From Clarkia xantiana subsp. parviflora (lineage: Eukaryota > Streptophyta > Magnoliopsida > Myrtales > Onagraceae): 64,000 nt of DNA. Made by a program: the position numbers and the translations under genes. This document shows positions 44,806 to 57,118 of the stretch, one piece after another. Position 1 is the first letter of the stretch. Each line of letters begins with the position of its first letter. The stretch covers positions 11,198,634 through 11,262,633 of the forward strand of contig JAPTYO010000010.1 of assembly GCA_036873135.1 (NCBI GenBank), written 5' to 3'. A model generated the notes under the pieces. It did no database searches, was not told the origin of the DNA, and saw only the letters and a program-made list of their open reading frames with translations.

Positions 44806-45060
44806 TATAATCTTCAACATTGAGGAGAGCACCATTAAGTGCCATCAAGGACTTCCCTGGAGGGTTCATTGAGCTAAAAAAACATATATCAGTTTCCACA
44901 AGAAAGAACCATTTGTGCTGAAAAATAAGAACATAATAGTGAGATGTGAATTAACCTTCATTCGAGACAAGGAAGAAACAACACTAGGAAAATTTTGGTT
45001 GATTTCCTGCATGGACTGTAAAGGATCAGAAGCTTGAACAATTCTCTGAGCAGTCTGGTG
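44806..45060 (-). pseudogene. Fragment of a UDP-glucose:glycoprotein glucosyltransferase gene
   Basis: On the minus strand 45060-44956 reads 35 open codons including [20 protein letters not shown] and [13 protein letters not shown], ending AAG before GTTAAT. After an intron-like gap, 44869-44806 reads PPGKSLMALNGALLNVE. Both match, from memory, neighbouring parts of plant UGGT (EBS1), the ER folding sensor that reglucosylates misfolded glycoproteins. The stretch that should join them is missing, as is the rest of the roughly 1600-residue protein. It is therefore a captured or stranded fragment. It ends 36 bp from an LTR-like repeat. Confidence 0.7.
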
Positions 45061-45096
45061 CCCTGTTAGAAAATATAAACTTGTTTAAGTGCATTG

Positions 45097-45172
45097 TATT
45101 AGATGTACATATTATATATACATTGATAGGTACTCATACTTGTATAGATACATGGTATCTTAGGTTGACTTG
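45097..45172 (+). repeat. Left copy of a 76-bp direct repeat (LTR start)
   Basis: Starts TATTAGATGTACATATT and ends GGTTGACTTG. It is nearly identical to 46844-46919, which begins the LTR of a truncated Copia element. Beyond the repeat the two diverge. Confidence 0.7.
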
Positions 45173-46843
45173 AGGATTTTGCATCGATTCATGCTTGAAT
45201 CTTGAGGATTAAGCTTCGTTTCATTGGATTACTTGAAGATCAAGCTGTTGCTTCTTCATTTCGTGGATTTGCTGCTCATTATTGCTGTTATGGATTGAAG
45301 ATTTCAGCATTTCTGGTTCAGCATTTCTGTTTCAGCTTGTTCTTGAATATGTTGCTGCTGCTGCGTATGTTCTTGCTACTGTAATCTGCCGTTTGATTCA
45401 GCAATTCAGATTCCAGCAGCTTTGATCAGCTTCGATCTAGTATATGGATCCGCTTATGGCCTTCTAAGATCATCTTCACTGCTGGAGTGGTTTGGATCTT
45501 CATTTCAGCTGCTGTTCTTCAGCTTGCTGCTGTTTTCTGCGCAACTTTGTACTGTTTCATCGGATTGAGATGCGTTCTTCGATCCTTGATCAATTATGTG
45601 AGCTGGATTTGATTCTGGACATCATTGCGAAGATTTTGTGAAGATCTGAGCATCATTAACGCTTCTTGGAGGTAATTGCGATTCGATTTTCGTTTTCGCG
45701 CCTATTTTACTGCTTGAAGTTTGATCTTCGAATTCGAGCTTGTTTCTTGATCATTTGTTGCGATTCGAATTGCATTGGATTCGCATTTGATGTTGCGATT
45801 GATTCTAAGCTGCAATTTGTGGATTTCTGCTGTGGATTTGCGCAATTTGGTTCGATTTTGGTTCGAAGTTGCTGTGTTCTTGATACTGCTGTTATGTTGC
45901 TGCAATTTCATCAAATTCGATTTGGATAATCGATTATTTGCTGCAATTTGGACTGGATTAGTTGCGCCTTTAGGTTGCTATTGGATTCCAGTTGGTTTGT
46001 TGTTCGATTTCGACGATTTGGAGTTGAATCGAATTGGTTTTGTTGAAGAACACTTTGAAGATGTGAAGATCTTCATATTCTGCCCAGGTTTGAATAATCT
46101 GGAAATTGCTGCGTCTCGCTGGATTCGAACACACGACCTGTTGCTTCTGTAATTCGTGGAAATTCTGCGTTTCGCTGGTTTCGAACCCGCGACCTGTGCC
46201 TTCTGTGACGTGCTCCCTTCATGCACCAGATTTTCAGCATGGAGTTGGCTCGTCTCGTGCACCCTTGTGCACCCGCATGTGCCCTGCACGTGCTTGGTCT
46301 GTTTTGGCCGATTTTTTGTGCAAATTTGGGGGCTGATTTTGAAGTCTTTAGGGGCTTCTTTGCAAGCTTTTGGATATTTGGGGCTGTTTTAGGCAGTTTT
46401 CAAATTTGGGATGCTCTTTTGAGGATTTTGGGACTGTTTTGGAGCAGTTTCAGAGTTTGGGGCACTTTGATGATTTTGTGAAGTTTGGGGCTATTTTTAG
46501 GATAGTTCTGAAATATTGTGGCTTCTTTGGAGCTTTTGAAGACTTTGGGGCTGTTTTGAGGACAATTCTCAAGTTTGGGGTCGTATCCCAAAAATTGGAT
46601 TTTCGATGGGCCGTTTTGTGAAGACCGGGTTATGAACCTTGGCATTTTGGAGCGGGTTTTAAATTTCTCATGGATCATTTGAGCGGGTTTTGAAATTTCC
46701 TTGGCTCATTTTGAACGGGTTTACCCTTGGCTCTTTTTGACCGGGTTTTGATTGGACCTTGGCATTTCATTCATCATCGACCTTTTCTCTCAAATTTTCC
46801 TTTTAATTCTTTAGAAAGGAAGAAGAAGGAAAAGATGGGGGAA
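45173..46843. other. T- and G-rich non-coding spacer with internal repeats
   Basis: There is strong strand asymmetry. At about 46110-46200 a ~60-bp unit is repeated; on the minus strand each copy carries a B-box-like GGGTTCGAAACC or TGTTCGAATCC. From about 46380 to 46600 there are imperfect repeats of the TTTGGGGCTGTTTT type. Open frames here (for example 45666-45929) have no family features. It may be the body of a non-autonomous LTR element. Confidence 0.4.
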
Positions 46844-47164
46844 TATTAGATGTACATATTGTATATACATTGATAGGTACTCATACTTGTATAGATACAT
46901 GGTACCTTAGGTTGACTTGTATAGTTGACTAGTTTGTTAGGATTGATCTCCTATATATAGTAGCATCCTAACATGTAAATACTTGGTTGAATTATTTATA
47001 TCATTCATATTTTATATCTCATTATGGTTCAACCCTCCTCTCCACATTATAGAACTTAATACATTGCATTAGATGGTTCATGTATTTAGAGTTACATGCA
47101 TTTGCTAGAAACTAGATTCATGCATTTAGAGATACAAAGCATCTAAGGTCTTCCATATGTACTA

Positions 47165-47921
47165 GGGCTAAGAACACAATAGAATGTTTGCCCATGTTGC
47201 CAATTGGAGTCTGAAGTGAAAAATGATATTATTAAGGGCCTGAATTTTGAGTTTTGTGTTTTTTCGGGTCTCCGTCTATTTTTTCTGTTAAAAGTGACGA
47301 AACCACGTGAAAAGACAGAATTACCCCTTTTGCAATTATTATATAATTTATCAGTTTAATTAATGAAATGTGAAATGTCTAAAATACCCATGCACACTAA
47401 TTATGCCCTTAAGGCCACCACGGCTCCGGCCATCGCCACCGACCACCGACCACCACCCAGCTCTGGCGACCACCACCCCAGCTTCGGCGACCACCACCCC
47501 AGCTCCGGCGACCCAAACCCCCCATCCGGCGACCCAAAAAAGCTCTGATCGGAGCTATTTTGGTCGTCGGAGGGGGGTTAGGGTCGCCGGAGGGGGGTTA
47601 GGGTCGCCGGAGCTGGGGTGGTGGTCGCCGGAGCCGGGTGGTGGTTGCCGGAGCTGTGGTGGTTTAAAGGGCATTTTCGTCTTTTTAAGTCAAACATGTG
47701 AGGGACACACTATGGTCAAATGGCATTTTCGGATTTTCAGTTTATTTTCGGTCACATGCCAAGCATGTGACCATTTTCCGTCACTTTTAACAGAAAAAAT
47801 AGACGGAGACCTCTCATATAAACATAACTCAAAATTCAGAACCTTAATAATATCATTTTTCAATTCAGACCCCAATTGGCAACATGGGCAAACATTCAGG
47901 CCCCTATTGTGTTCTTGACCC
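47165..47921. mobile_element. MULE-like foldback element with perfect 9-bp duplication
   Basis: 757 bp bounded by GGGCTAAGAACACAATAG and the inverse of GGGTCAAGAACACAATAG. The 9-bp duplication TATGTACTA lies at 47156-47164 and 47922-47930. The core is GC-rich with CGGCGACCACCACCCC units and a central AGCTCTGATCGGAGCT (47541-47556), matching the core of the copy at 39676-40434. It inserted into the LTR of the truncated Copia. Confidence 0.9.
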
Positions 47922-48063
47922 TATGTACTATATATATGTGATCAAATGAAGGAGAAATCATCAAGTTGAGTAGACAAACAACAAGTCTCTCATTCCCTCT
48001 CCACATCTCTCACACACATTCATACACCAACAAGTGGTATCAGAGCCAAGTCCAAAGATCGTG

Positions 48064-48198
48064 ATGGCATCGACAAGCATGCAAGTGCCAAGATTGACGA
48101 AGGATAACTACGATAGATGGTGTATCCAAATGAAGGCCCTTTTGGGATCGCTTGACGTGTGGGAGCTCGTGGAGACCGAGTTCTATATATATAGATAA
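48064..48198 (+). pseudogene. Copia gag N-terminal fragment
   Basis: About 40 codons of gag with the conserved LTKDNYDRWCIQMKALLGS segment precede an artificial stop in TATATA DNA. Confidence 0.85.
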
Positions 48199-48957
48199 TG
48201 AAATGTTACTTTAGAAAGAAAAAAAGACAAAAAAAACATAACGTTTCTCAACATGCAATATGAATTTTTGGAGATTTTATAAGCAATTAGACTTATCTAT
48301 AAATTTATGTGGACTAATAGAGTTACTCAGTTTTGCTATATAATCTATTCGTTTAAGTATTCGTTAAGTTCTTATAAGAGTAATCAGAATTATATTATAT
48401 ATAGATAGATATATCTTTTGTTTCACTTCGGATTTGTAGTTTATTACCTTTTGTTAACTAACACTATATTCACCACCTTCTCAGGCCCAACCGAAATTGA
48501 TGTATTGTGGTTAATTACATGGCCCATTTCCTAGATATCTCATTGGAGAAATTATTAACTTCTACTGAGGTAACATATGGAATCTACTTGTTACCCCTTT
48601 AATTAATTAAAACAAAACAAATGTCTATGTGTCAGTTATTATCCGACATGTGTCAAAAGTTGATTGGTTGAAGTAATAACACGTAAGCTTTACGTGTTGT
48701 CTTAGTGTTACTGGATAATTTCTCTCATTGTACGATGACTTGGACTTTGGAGGTCGATAATGGGAGTATCATCCGTTAAGATTAAAAAAGTTCCTTTTTA
48801 ACTTATACTTCTTGTTCTTTCAAAGGGTTCGTGACCAAACTCGCTGCTTAATTTTTGGTCGTTTTATAAATTTCTATTTGGATTTTGGATTTTTTGGTCG
48901 TTTTATAAGCATCTCCATCGAGTGAAATTAGTAAAACAGAGAAGGAATCATACCTAA
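48199..48957. other. Intergenic DNA
   Basis: No gene or clear repeat is recognised in this AT-rich stretch. Confidence 0.4.
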
Positions 48958-49347
48958 AAGCATCCACAATAGTTTACATAATTTGGATTATTTAAATTTG
49001 TCACGTTATATACACTTTAAGTAATACTTTAACTTAAGACACACATAAATAATATTTGAGCTCCAATAGTTTTACATAACTATATTTTTTAAATATATTT
49101 TATTATTAAATTTTCAACAACCACCAATAAGATATTAGCATTAATTACGAAATTAATTAATTTGAGATTAGTTAATGCAATCATGTGGCAACATAATGTA
49201 TTCCTTAAATTAAAGGAATAGTGGATCCCACTTAAGAAATGTTATATAAAATCATTGTATTACGTTTCTTATGCACTTTAGATTAAAAAAAAAATATATT
49301 AGATTCACAGTTAAGTAATACTAAATGTAATACCATTGTGGATGCTC
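48958..49347. mobile_element. Tourist-type MITE, second copy
   Basis: About 390 bp bounded by AGCATCCACAATAG and CCATTGTGGATGCTC. The interior matches 33656-34072, including AACCACCAATAAGATATTAG. The TAA duplication is kept only on the left. Confidence 0.75.
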
Positions 49348-49529
49348 GGGTGACCAAAATTGTGGTATATTACTCTCTGTTGGTTGGATACATACAAGTA
49401 TGACACTCCAAATTAAGATGCATTAATCTAGAGCGATCTAAATAAAAGAGAGAAATTAGAAGATTAGGGTTACTAACTATGGAATTATATATGTATATTG
49501 TTATGTCAGCACAAGAAAACCCTAGTTAA

Positions 49530-50425
49530 CTAATTGTTCCTAGGTGGGTGTGGTTTAGGGATATGATAGTCGGCACTGAAGGCTACAAAACCGCGATGAC
49601 TCCGCCTTTTCGCGCCACCGCGGCTTCTCATTTTCAAGTTGTGTCCTACTCCATGAAGATGATGATCATCATCCCTCACCACCATCTTTTTCTCTCTTTG
49701 GCTACCTGATGCTTCTAATTTCCGATCTCCTTCTTCTACGTTTCGATCTGAAACATCTCCTCCATCCAATGTTTTTCGGGCAATAAGCTTCATCTTCCGG
49801 CTTATGATCAACTCTCTAGCTTCAACAATGGAAGAAACCCCAACTTCCTGCAAATAATACATATAGTAGATATTTAATATAGCTCAAGACTAAAATGATT
49901 ATTCAAGTTGATTTCTTAACAGTTGAATGAGTTTCACAAAGATATGTGTAATGGTTGAGTCCAATTTTTCTCACTCTTAATTTAACGACCGAGAAATCAA
50001 GTTAAATTTGTTGCGAGACCACATTTTAGCAAAACCCTAATAATTTTTTTTACCGCGAGTGGTCTTAAGGGCCGACATTATGATGGTAGCACCATAGTAT
50101 GTTTGCTCACAACTAGACTAATATTTACTCGCACTGATTAATGCACAAGGATAAAATATTGACCATGAATATTTTTTCCATTCAGAAAGTCTATTAAACT
50201 CCTAACATTTTAGCTAACTGGTGACGTACTGAACCAATACAACATATAGACTTGGAGTATATATATTGGTGAAAAAAATCTTACCTTTTTCACCTCAGAA
50301 GAGATTCTAGCTGAACTTAGTAAGCCGTCGTTTTTGGGAGGAACAAGAACTTCATCAATGGCGGCTTCGGAGAAGAAGAAGATAGAGATGAGAAGGAAGG
50401 TAGTGAAGCATATTGAGGAAACCAT
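49530..50425 (-). CDS. RGF/GOLVEN/CLEL peptide hormone precursor
   Basis: Two exons, 50425-50285 and 49847-49530, with AAG before GTAAGA and TTTGCAG before GAA, phase 0, give 152 residues. A signal peptide (VSSICFTTFLLISIFFFSEA) is followed by a variable, charged middle. The last 13 residues are DYHIPKPHPPRNN. This fits the RGF/GLV/CLEL signature: a DY at which Tyr is sulfated, a central Pro, a PP pair near the end and a terminal Asn. Such peptides are cleaved from the precursor and sensed by LRR receptor kinases (RGI/RGFR) to control root meristem size and gravitropism. I chose the ATG at 50425 because the upstream in-frame ATG at 50461 would place a polar stretch before the signal peptide. 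The short length and a single intron after the signal region are normal for the family. Confidence 0.88.
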
Positions 50426-53400
50426 GGTTTTGGGAATGTAAAGAGATGTTTGGTGAGACACAAAAGAAAGAGAGGAATCATGTGGGGATGGCTGAGGTCT
50501 TTATAGAGAAGAGAGAGAAAGAGTCTGCAACAAACAAACACAGGTCAAAGCTAGGGTTTCGAGGTGGAGGTTTTTTTATAAGAAAAAAAATTGTTTTTCT
50601 TGGAAGAAAATAAGGTTATTGTTTGTTGCTACTCAAAAGCAGTGAAGTGTTTTGGAGTCTGATATATAGTTGAAAACATTAAAGGTGTGGTGTTTTGAGG
50701 GTTCGATCGGTGTCGGTTGTGGAATTTGAAGATACGGTGTGTTCAGTGCCTGTCTGCCGCCATTGCCATGCATGCATCGAGCTTGTTTTTTTGCTTTTAC
50801 TTTGTTACCACTTTAGTGATATATATGTTTGAAATCCAATTTGAGTATCAAAGTTTGAGATATATATATACAATGGATGTGCAATCTCATTTACAAGGCT
50901 TTAATGAGATTATTTTATCTTATATGTTTGACTAAACTGAAATCGAGTTTATTTAAACTTTAATTTAACTTTATTAAGTTACTCACATCGCGATACGTTA
51001 ATAAAAAAAAATATCTCTCTCTTGAAATCATATTTATTCTTTTTATATATATATATGTAATCTAACATCTAAGAAATATAATTATTATGGATTAATTATA
51101 AAAAAGCAAACTCAACTTTGATCGTTTTTTTAAAAAACAAACTGATTTTTTTTTTTGTTGCAAAAAGCTTAATAATTTTACAAAACATAGCAAATTGCAA
51201 ATTATGTTGATTTTTATATTAAAACGTTATAAAAACCACACACATGAAAATCAAATAATGTTTGTTCGCGTTACGTATGACGACATATCAACATAGATTT
51301 TATTAAACTACGTACATTGTGTGGACGTTAAATGTTCAATTTCCATCACTCTTTAACGAAAAAATCTACCTAATTTGCACTTTGCTATATGTTGAGTTTT
51401 TTTTTTTAGCAAAACTCAATTGAGTTTTGTTATCGGCAATTAACACTATAATTATTAATATATTATGTTATCAAGTGTGGGAAAAGGTGAAAGAGACAAT
51501 TAAGTTAATAGCTGCGAAGTTGCCTTTCTTGGCACATATCCATAGACTAGTGGAGAGGCTAAAGAATATACGTTAATGGTTTCTTATTGTTGGTCGTATT
51601 AGGCTTTACAATTAAAATTTATAGTATTTCAAATAAAAAGAAGAAAAGCATAATATAAAATAATAGTTTTAACTGTATTCTTAAAAGAATCGATTGATCT
51701 TACAGCTTGTAATTTTGTTTAACTTTGACCACACTATGTTATTTTATTTGGGTTGTTGCTTTGGAAGTTTCATCGTTGTTGACTGAGAATTATAAGTACA
51801 ATACTACAGCTGCAATGTCTTGGCCGACTAAATATTTAAACTTTAGGTTTTTTTTTCTGGGCTAATTACCAAATTGTAAGCTTACCTTTTAACAAATAAA
51901 TTGTTAGTTGATTTTTTTTTTTTTTACAATTAGCTAGTTTATGTTTTGTTTTTAAGACAAATTGTTAGTTAGAGGTTTTTTTGAACAATTTGTTTATGTT
52001 TCGTTTTGTAGACAATTTACTAGTTCATATTTAGTTTATGGACAAATTATTACTAAGAAAATTGTTATAAAAAAAAAGAGCTAACTAAATTGTCCAAATA
52101 GCGAAATATGAGCTTGCAAATTGTCTAAAACAAAGTTTTGCGGTAAGTTATCTCAATTTATCAAATAATAAATTTCAGCTAGCAATTTATTTAAATGCCT
52201 ATACATAAACTAATAATTTGTCCAACAATAAATTTCAACTAGCAATTTTTCCAAATGCCTAAACGCAAACCAACATTTTTTTTAAGTTGGAATTAATATA
52301 GTGCTTTTTAAGGATAATAATAATCGGTTAAAATTTTAGAAAGTAAAAAATGATACAAAATATAGCGTTCTTAAATAATCTACACCTACCTAATCTATGG
52401 TATTATTATTATTTCTTCAGAATTTACTTGCTTTTATAGAAATTCTTCATTATAAATAAATTAAAATAATAGCAAAAATAACATGATTTAACTTCGACAA
52501 TTTATATTTCTAGCTATAATTATTATTGTCACGAATTAAATTAAGCCAAATTTCTAATTCAGTAAAGGGCTGGGTTAAATTAGTTAGAAGATAAAAAAAA
52601 ATTCATAAACTTATTTTTTTATTAAAAAAGAAAAGATATGGCAAATTACTGAAATTATGCAACGTAAAATTACAGTTAACTGCCTTTTCCAAGAAAAAGA
52701 AGATGGACGTGCGTTGAATCTGCAGAGACATGATTAACATTTGATTAATTAATAAGTGTGTTTAAATTAATTAATTCATTAATTAATTAAATATCCTCGT
52801 GGACGATTAATTATAATTTAATTAAAATAAAGGCAGGCAAGGGCAAGGGTTTTCACAATTTCAGAACACGAGAGCGTTCTCTCCAACTCCACTACTCATG
52901 TGGTTAACCCTAGAAAACAGTAAATAAAATCTTGGACCAATTTTTTCTATTTATTAAGAAATAAAAACATTAATTTTATCATGCACAATATTTCGGTCCT
53001 CTGATCATAAAACATTGGGCACGCCTAAAATGCGACCGACAACAACGATTGTAGTATTGATTTTTACTTATTTATATTATAAAAAAGAGGTAGAATTTTT
53101 TTTTAATTGTCAACTTTGATGGGATTGGGAATATGTAAAAGTTCGATATTAATTAAAAAAAATTACTTAGTTTTATGATTGTAGTTATTAATTAGTGATT
53201 TTGAATTTAAAACTTTGAGAATATAATAATATTTATAATCAATATTTTTAATGGATATGAGTGAAAATTATTGTAGAATCTAATATTTAATTAATTAAGA
53301 CACTATGTGAGAATTTTTTTTCTTTACTTAAAATGCACCGTCTTTTTTACATGACAATTGACAAACATAATGTGCATTTGTTCGACTGCTTTAGTCTTTA

Positions 53401-54201
53401 TAATTATATGTGATATATATATATATAGATATATATCCTTGAAAAATGATATTAAAAAAGTTCATAAAAAATTATATCTAAAAACTATGTAATATGATAT
53501 AGTAGTTTAATATTTCATTCATCCATTGATAAAATATCCCGAGCTAAAGTCCTATCAACCGTTTGAGATAATAAAATTTCATAATTTACATTTTACTCCT
53601 ATATGAATTGAACCGATATAAATACGGATTTTACTAAGTTATTACGCCTATGACATTTATTATTTTGTATTTAGTTACTGTGGGTTCGTACGGAAATATA
53701 TCGAAATTAGTCCCACGTGATTGTAACCCGCAATCGTCGGTTAAATCACATGCAATCATGCATCCTTTTCGAATCTCGCCTTCACGTGCCTTCCTCGTGC
53801 TGCTACGAATTAATTACCGCTACATTAAACTTGCAGTTAATCCATTTATTATATTTATTTATTATGCCTTTATTTATTGTGTATTTATGGAAAGAATTTT
53901 ACAGCAATTTTTTTAATTTAATGTTGAATTCATTCTGAATTTGAAATCTGAATACACTTTTAAAGACTTCACAAATCACAGTTTAGTAAAAATTGTAACA
54001 ATTTAATTTGCAATTGAAAGTTTAAATAGTATGAATTTAAAAAAAAAAAAAAATCAAAATCAAAATTGAGTAAAAATTTATAAATACATAAACGCTCAAT
54101 TCAATTATGCCTAATTGTTCCTCCACCAAAAGTTTCGGATCCTTCACTTTTGGGAAAATAAACAATCCGACCCTTAACTTTTGTTTTATGGTTTTTTTTT
54201 C
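50426..54201. other. AT-rich intergenic region
   Basis: No gene is recognised in 3.8 kb. 50426-50720 is the likely promoter of the RGF-type gene. At 51392-51428 two TTGAGTTTT copies flank a (T)n-AGCAAAACTCAA insert, a weaker micro-insertion candidate. At 51850-52280 phrases of the AAATTGTTAGTT and TAATTTGTCCAA types recur in both orientations, as in a decayed inverted-repeat element. Short frames at 53650-53938 look like chance. Confidence 0.45.
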
Positions 54202-57118
54202 TTACCAGTAATCTCCACAAGAACAGAATCCCTCTCTGAAGTGATGAAACCGCTTATTATCTCTCACAATAATCTCCCTCCCAAACACCTTTGAAATTGC
54301 CTTAGCTGCACTATGACAATCCACACATATTCTGATATTCTTACACACTCTTAAACTCCTACCTCTCTCACTGTTCATCAACCCGAACGAAATCGCAACT
54401 TTCTCGCTATGTCCCCGAAGTATCTCCATCTTCCCCCACATCATGAAGCACCGAATCTAAGTCGGGTTTATACCCAATTTCACGTATTTTCTCCTCAACG
54501 TTTCTCCACATTGCTTCGATCTTACCGTTTTCCGGTAACAGTTGGTCACCAACAACAAAACTATGAACTTTCCCACCAACTTCAATCCAACTATGTGCAG
54601 CTTCTTTTCGAACATCGTTTTCTTTCATAATCTGCCTTAGATTTCGAACACCGTCCCAGTTACCGGATTTAGAGTATAAGTTGGAGAGCAATATGCAGCC
54701 TTCTGCATTATTCGGGTCCAACTCCATCAGTTTCGTATAAAATCTCTCTCCGTAGTCCAGATTACCGTGAATTCTGCAAGAACTTAGCAGTGAGTTCCAG
54801 ATACCTATGTCAGGATCATAAGGCATTTCATCTATTAGATTCAAAGCATCATCAAATCGTCCATTACGACCCAACATATCAACTACACATGCATAATGCT
54901 CTATCTGCGGCTCCAAACCGTGCAGAATCTGCATCTGTTTGAATTTCTGCAGCCCTAAATCGATCATCCCAGAATGGTTACAAGCAGTTAAAATGGCAAT
55001 GAGTGTGATTCCATCATGCTTCTTTCCATGTCTTTGCATTTCGTTGAACAGTTCAATGGCCTGTTGACCGTACCCGTGAATCCCACATGCTGAGATTATC
55101 GCATTATATGCTGCCACCTGTTTTTCTGATCGGTTAAAGACACGAAGGGATTGTTCTATGCTTCCGGATTTTGCATACATGTTTATGATCGAAGAAATAA
55201 CATATGTATCATGCAAAAGGAAGGTTTTTACAGCATAGCAATGCAGTTCTTGTCCAAGCAGCAGTGATGAAAGCTGTGAACAAGCACCTAATGCGCTCAA
55301 AACCGCAATAACATGAGGTCGGACTCCATTAGAGAGCATTTCCCGAAAGAGAATCAAGGTTTCATCGGGATATCCAATATGGGCACAAGCCGATAGGATT
55401 GTATTCCAATGAACCAAGTCTTTAACTTCCATCTGATCAAGTAAAATGCGCGCATATCTAAACTGTTTGCAGTGAATATACAAAGATAGTAATGAGCTGG
55501 CAATGAAGGGGTCCGATTCCAGTCCCTTTCTTATCAAATATCCATGTAATTCTTTACCACGATTTAACGATCTAATGCGGGTGCAAGCTACAAGAGCACT
55601 ACTAACAGTGAAATGATCAGCACTCAAACCTGAGATTATCATTTTGCAAAATGAGTTCAAAGCCTTCTCTGATTCTCCATTTTCTGCAAATCCATTTATA
55701 AGAGCATTCCAAGAGCTTGCTTTCTTGGTATGAATGTCATAGAAGACGGATTCAGCATACCTCAATGACTTACACCTTGCATAAGATCCAACCAGAGCAT
55801 TCGCCGCCATTTCATTAGATAGGAACCCACGCTTGATCGCAAAACCATGAAGTTCCTTTAAGCTTAGAATTTCCGAGTTATCTGAAAAAACAGGCATTAC
55901 ATTCAACAAGGTAATCTCATTGACCTTTAGCTCCTCATCCATTTGCATTTTTCTCAGAAGACCAAAAGTTTTTGAAAGGTAGCCGTCAGTGGAGCACCCA
56001 TTTAGCATGCAGTTCCAAGTAACTTCATTTTTTATATCTAACTGACGAAATAATATGTCGGCACTTGATAGGTAACCGCACTTGCAGTACATGTCTATCA
56101 AGGCATTATTCACCCTCAGTTCTCGAACTAAACCCAACTTTATGGACAAAGAGTGAAGCATTACCCCGATCTCAATATCACCTTCATATGCGCATACAGG
56201 CAATACTGTCACCAGTGTGGCAACATCGGGTACCAACATATCATCCTCATTCACTAACAACTCCAAGATTGTGGCATACGTCTGCTGAGAGAACCCATTC
56301 TCCGAGAAAGCAAATAGCATGGAATTCCATGAAACTAGGTTTCTCTCTGTCATTTTGTCAAACACATTAGCTGCACATTCAACAAGTTCACATCTTCCAT
56401 ACATGGCTATCAACGCATTCCCTACAAAAGCATTTGAATTCAACCCCATCTTCACTGCCAGGCCATGAACACCCTGACCCAGCTTGACATCCAAGAGCCC
56501 CGCACACGCCTTAACCACACAAGGCAAGGTGAAAATATCAGGCTTGAGCTCTGTAACCGACAATAATTCCACAAACAGATCCAGAGCTTCTTCCCAGCCC
56601 TCATTTCTAGTGTACCCACTAATCACTGAATTCCAATGAATCAAATTCTTGCTCTGTAAGTGATGAAGAACGAAACGAGCCTCTAAGGGAGAGCCGCACT
56701 TGGAGTACATAGAAATGAGATGGGCGTTAACAACACTATCATTATCAAACTCTTCGAATGATTTAACCAAATTATGGACTTTCCTGCCTGTCTCGATGTC
56801 AGCATGATGCCCACAAGCTTGAAGAACTGCGGTGATTGCGGCTACGCCATCCGATGAAGTGAAAATGGAATCTTTGAGGCGTTCTTGCAGGAGACTGAAC
56901 GCTTGTACGAGTTTTCTGGAATCGCAGAGCTGGGTTACTTCCTGGAGCGGATAGGGACGATTTATAGGATCCGATCTTCTGGGATTGGACCAGCTTTGTG
57001 AAACTGAAGATTTAACGATGCAACTCTGTTGCTGTGAGGGAATTGAATCGTTCTTGTACCTGACGACGGGGAAGTAAGGGTAGAGGTGGGGGAAGAAAGA
57101 TGAATCAAAAACTAACAT
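54202..57118 (-). CDS. PLS-class pentatricopeptide repeat protein with DYW domain, frameshifted
   Basis: A single exon. The first frame (57118-54407) has 903 codons: a Ser/Pro-rich N-terminus that may be an organelle transit peptide, then many PPR repeats ([33 protein letters not shown] and similar). E and E+ motifs follow ([15 protein letters not shown]... REIGYKPD). The DYW domain is in the next frame (54444-54202), with [22 protein letters not shown] and the final CSCGDYW. DYW domains are the cytidine deaminase of plastid and mitochondrial C-to-U RNA editing. The shift lies between about 54420 and 54444, in GTGGGGGAAGATGG. As written the product lacks DYW. It may be a real lesion or a sequence error. 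Length and layout resemble Arabidopsis At1g18485, from memory. Confidence 0.85.

Larger units (their letters stand above)
46844..48198 (+). mobile_element. Truncated Copia element: 5' LTR, primer site and start of gag
   Basis: The LTR runs 46844-48032 and is interrupted by the MULE-like element at 47165-47921. The primer site TGGTATCAGAGCC is at 48035-48047. The gag ATG is at 48064 and reads VPRLTKDNYDRWCIQMKALL... DVWELVE, the Copia UBN2 domain. After VETEF the sequence breaks into TATATA DNA, so almost the whole body is missing. Confidence 0.85.

Noticed and set aside
45666..46678. Several overlapping frames of 70-125 codons
   Set aside because: They follow the strong T/G strand bias and short repeats, with no conserved motif in any frame.
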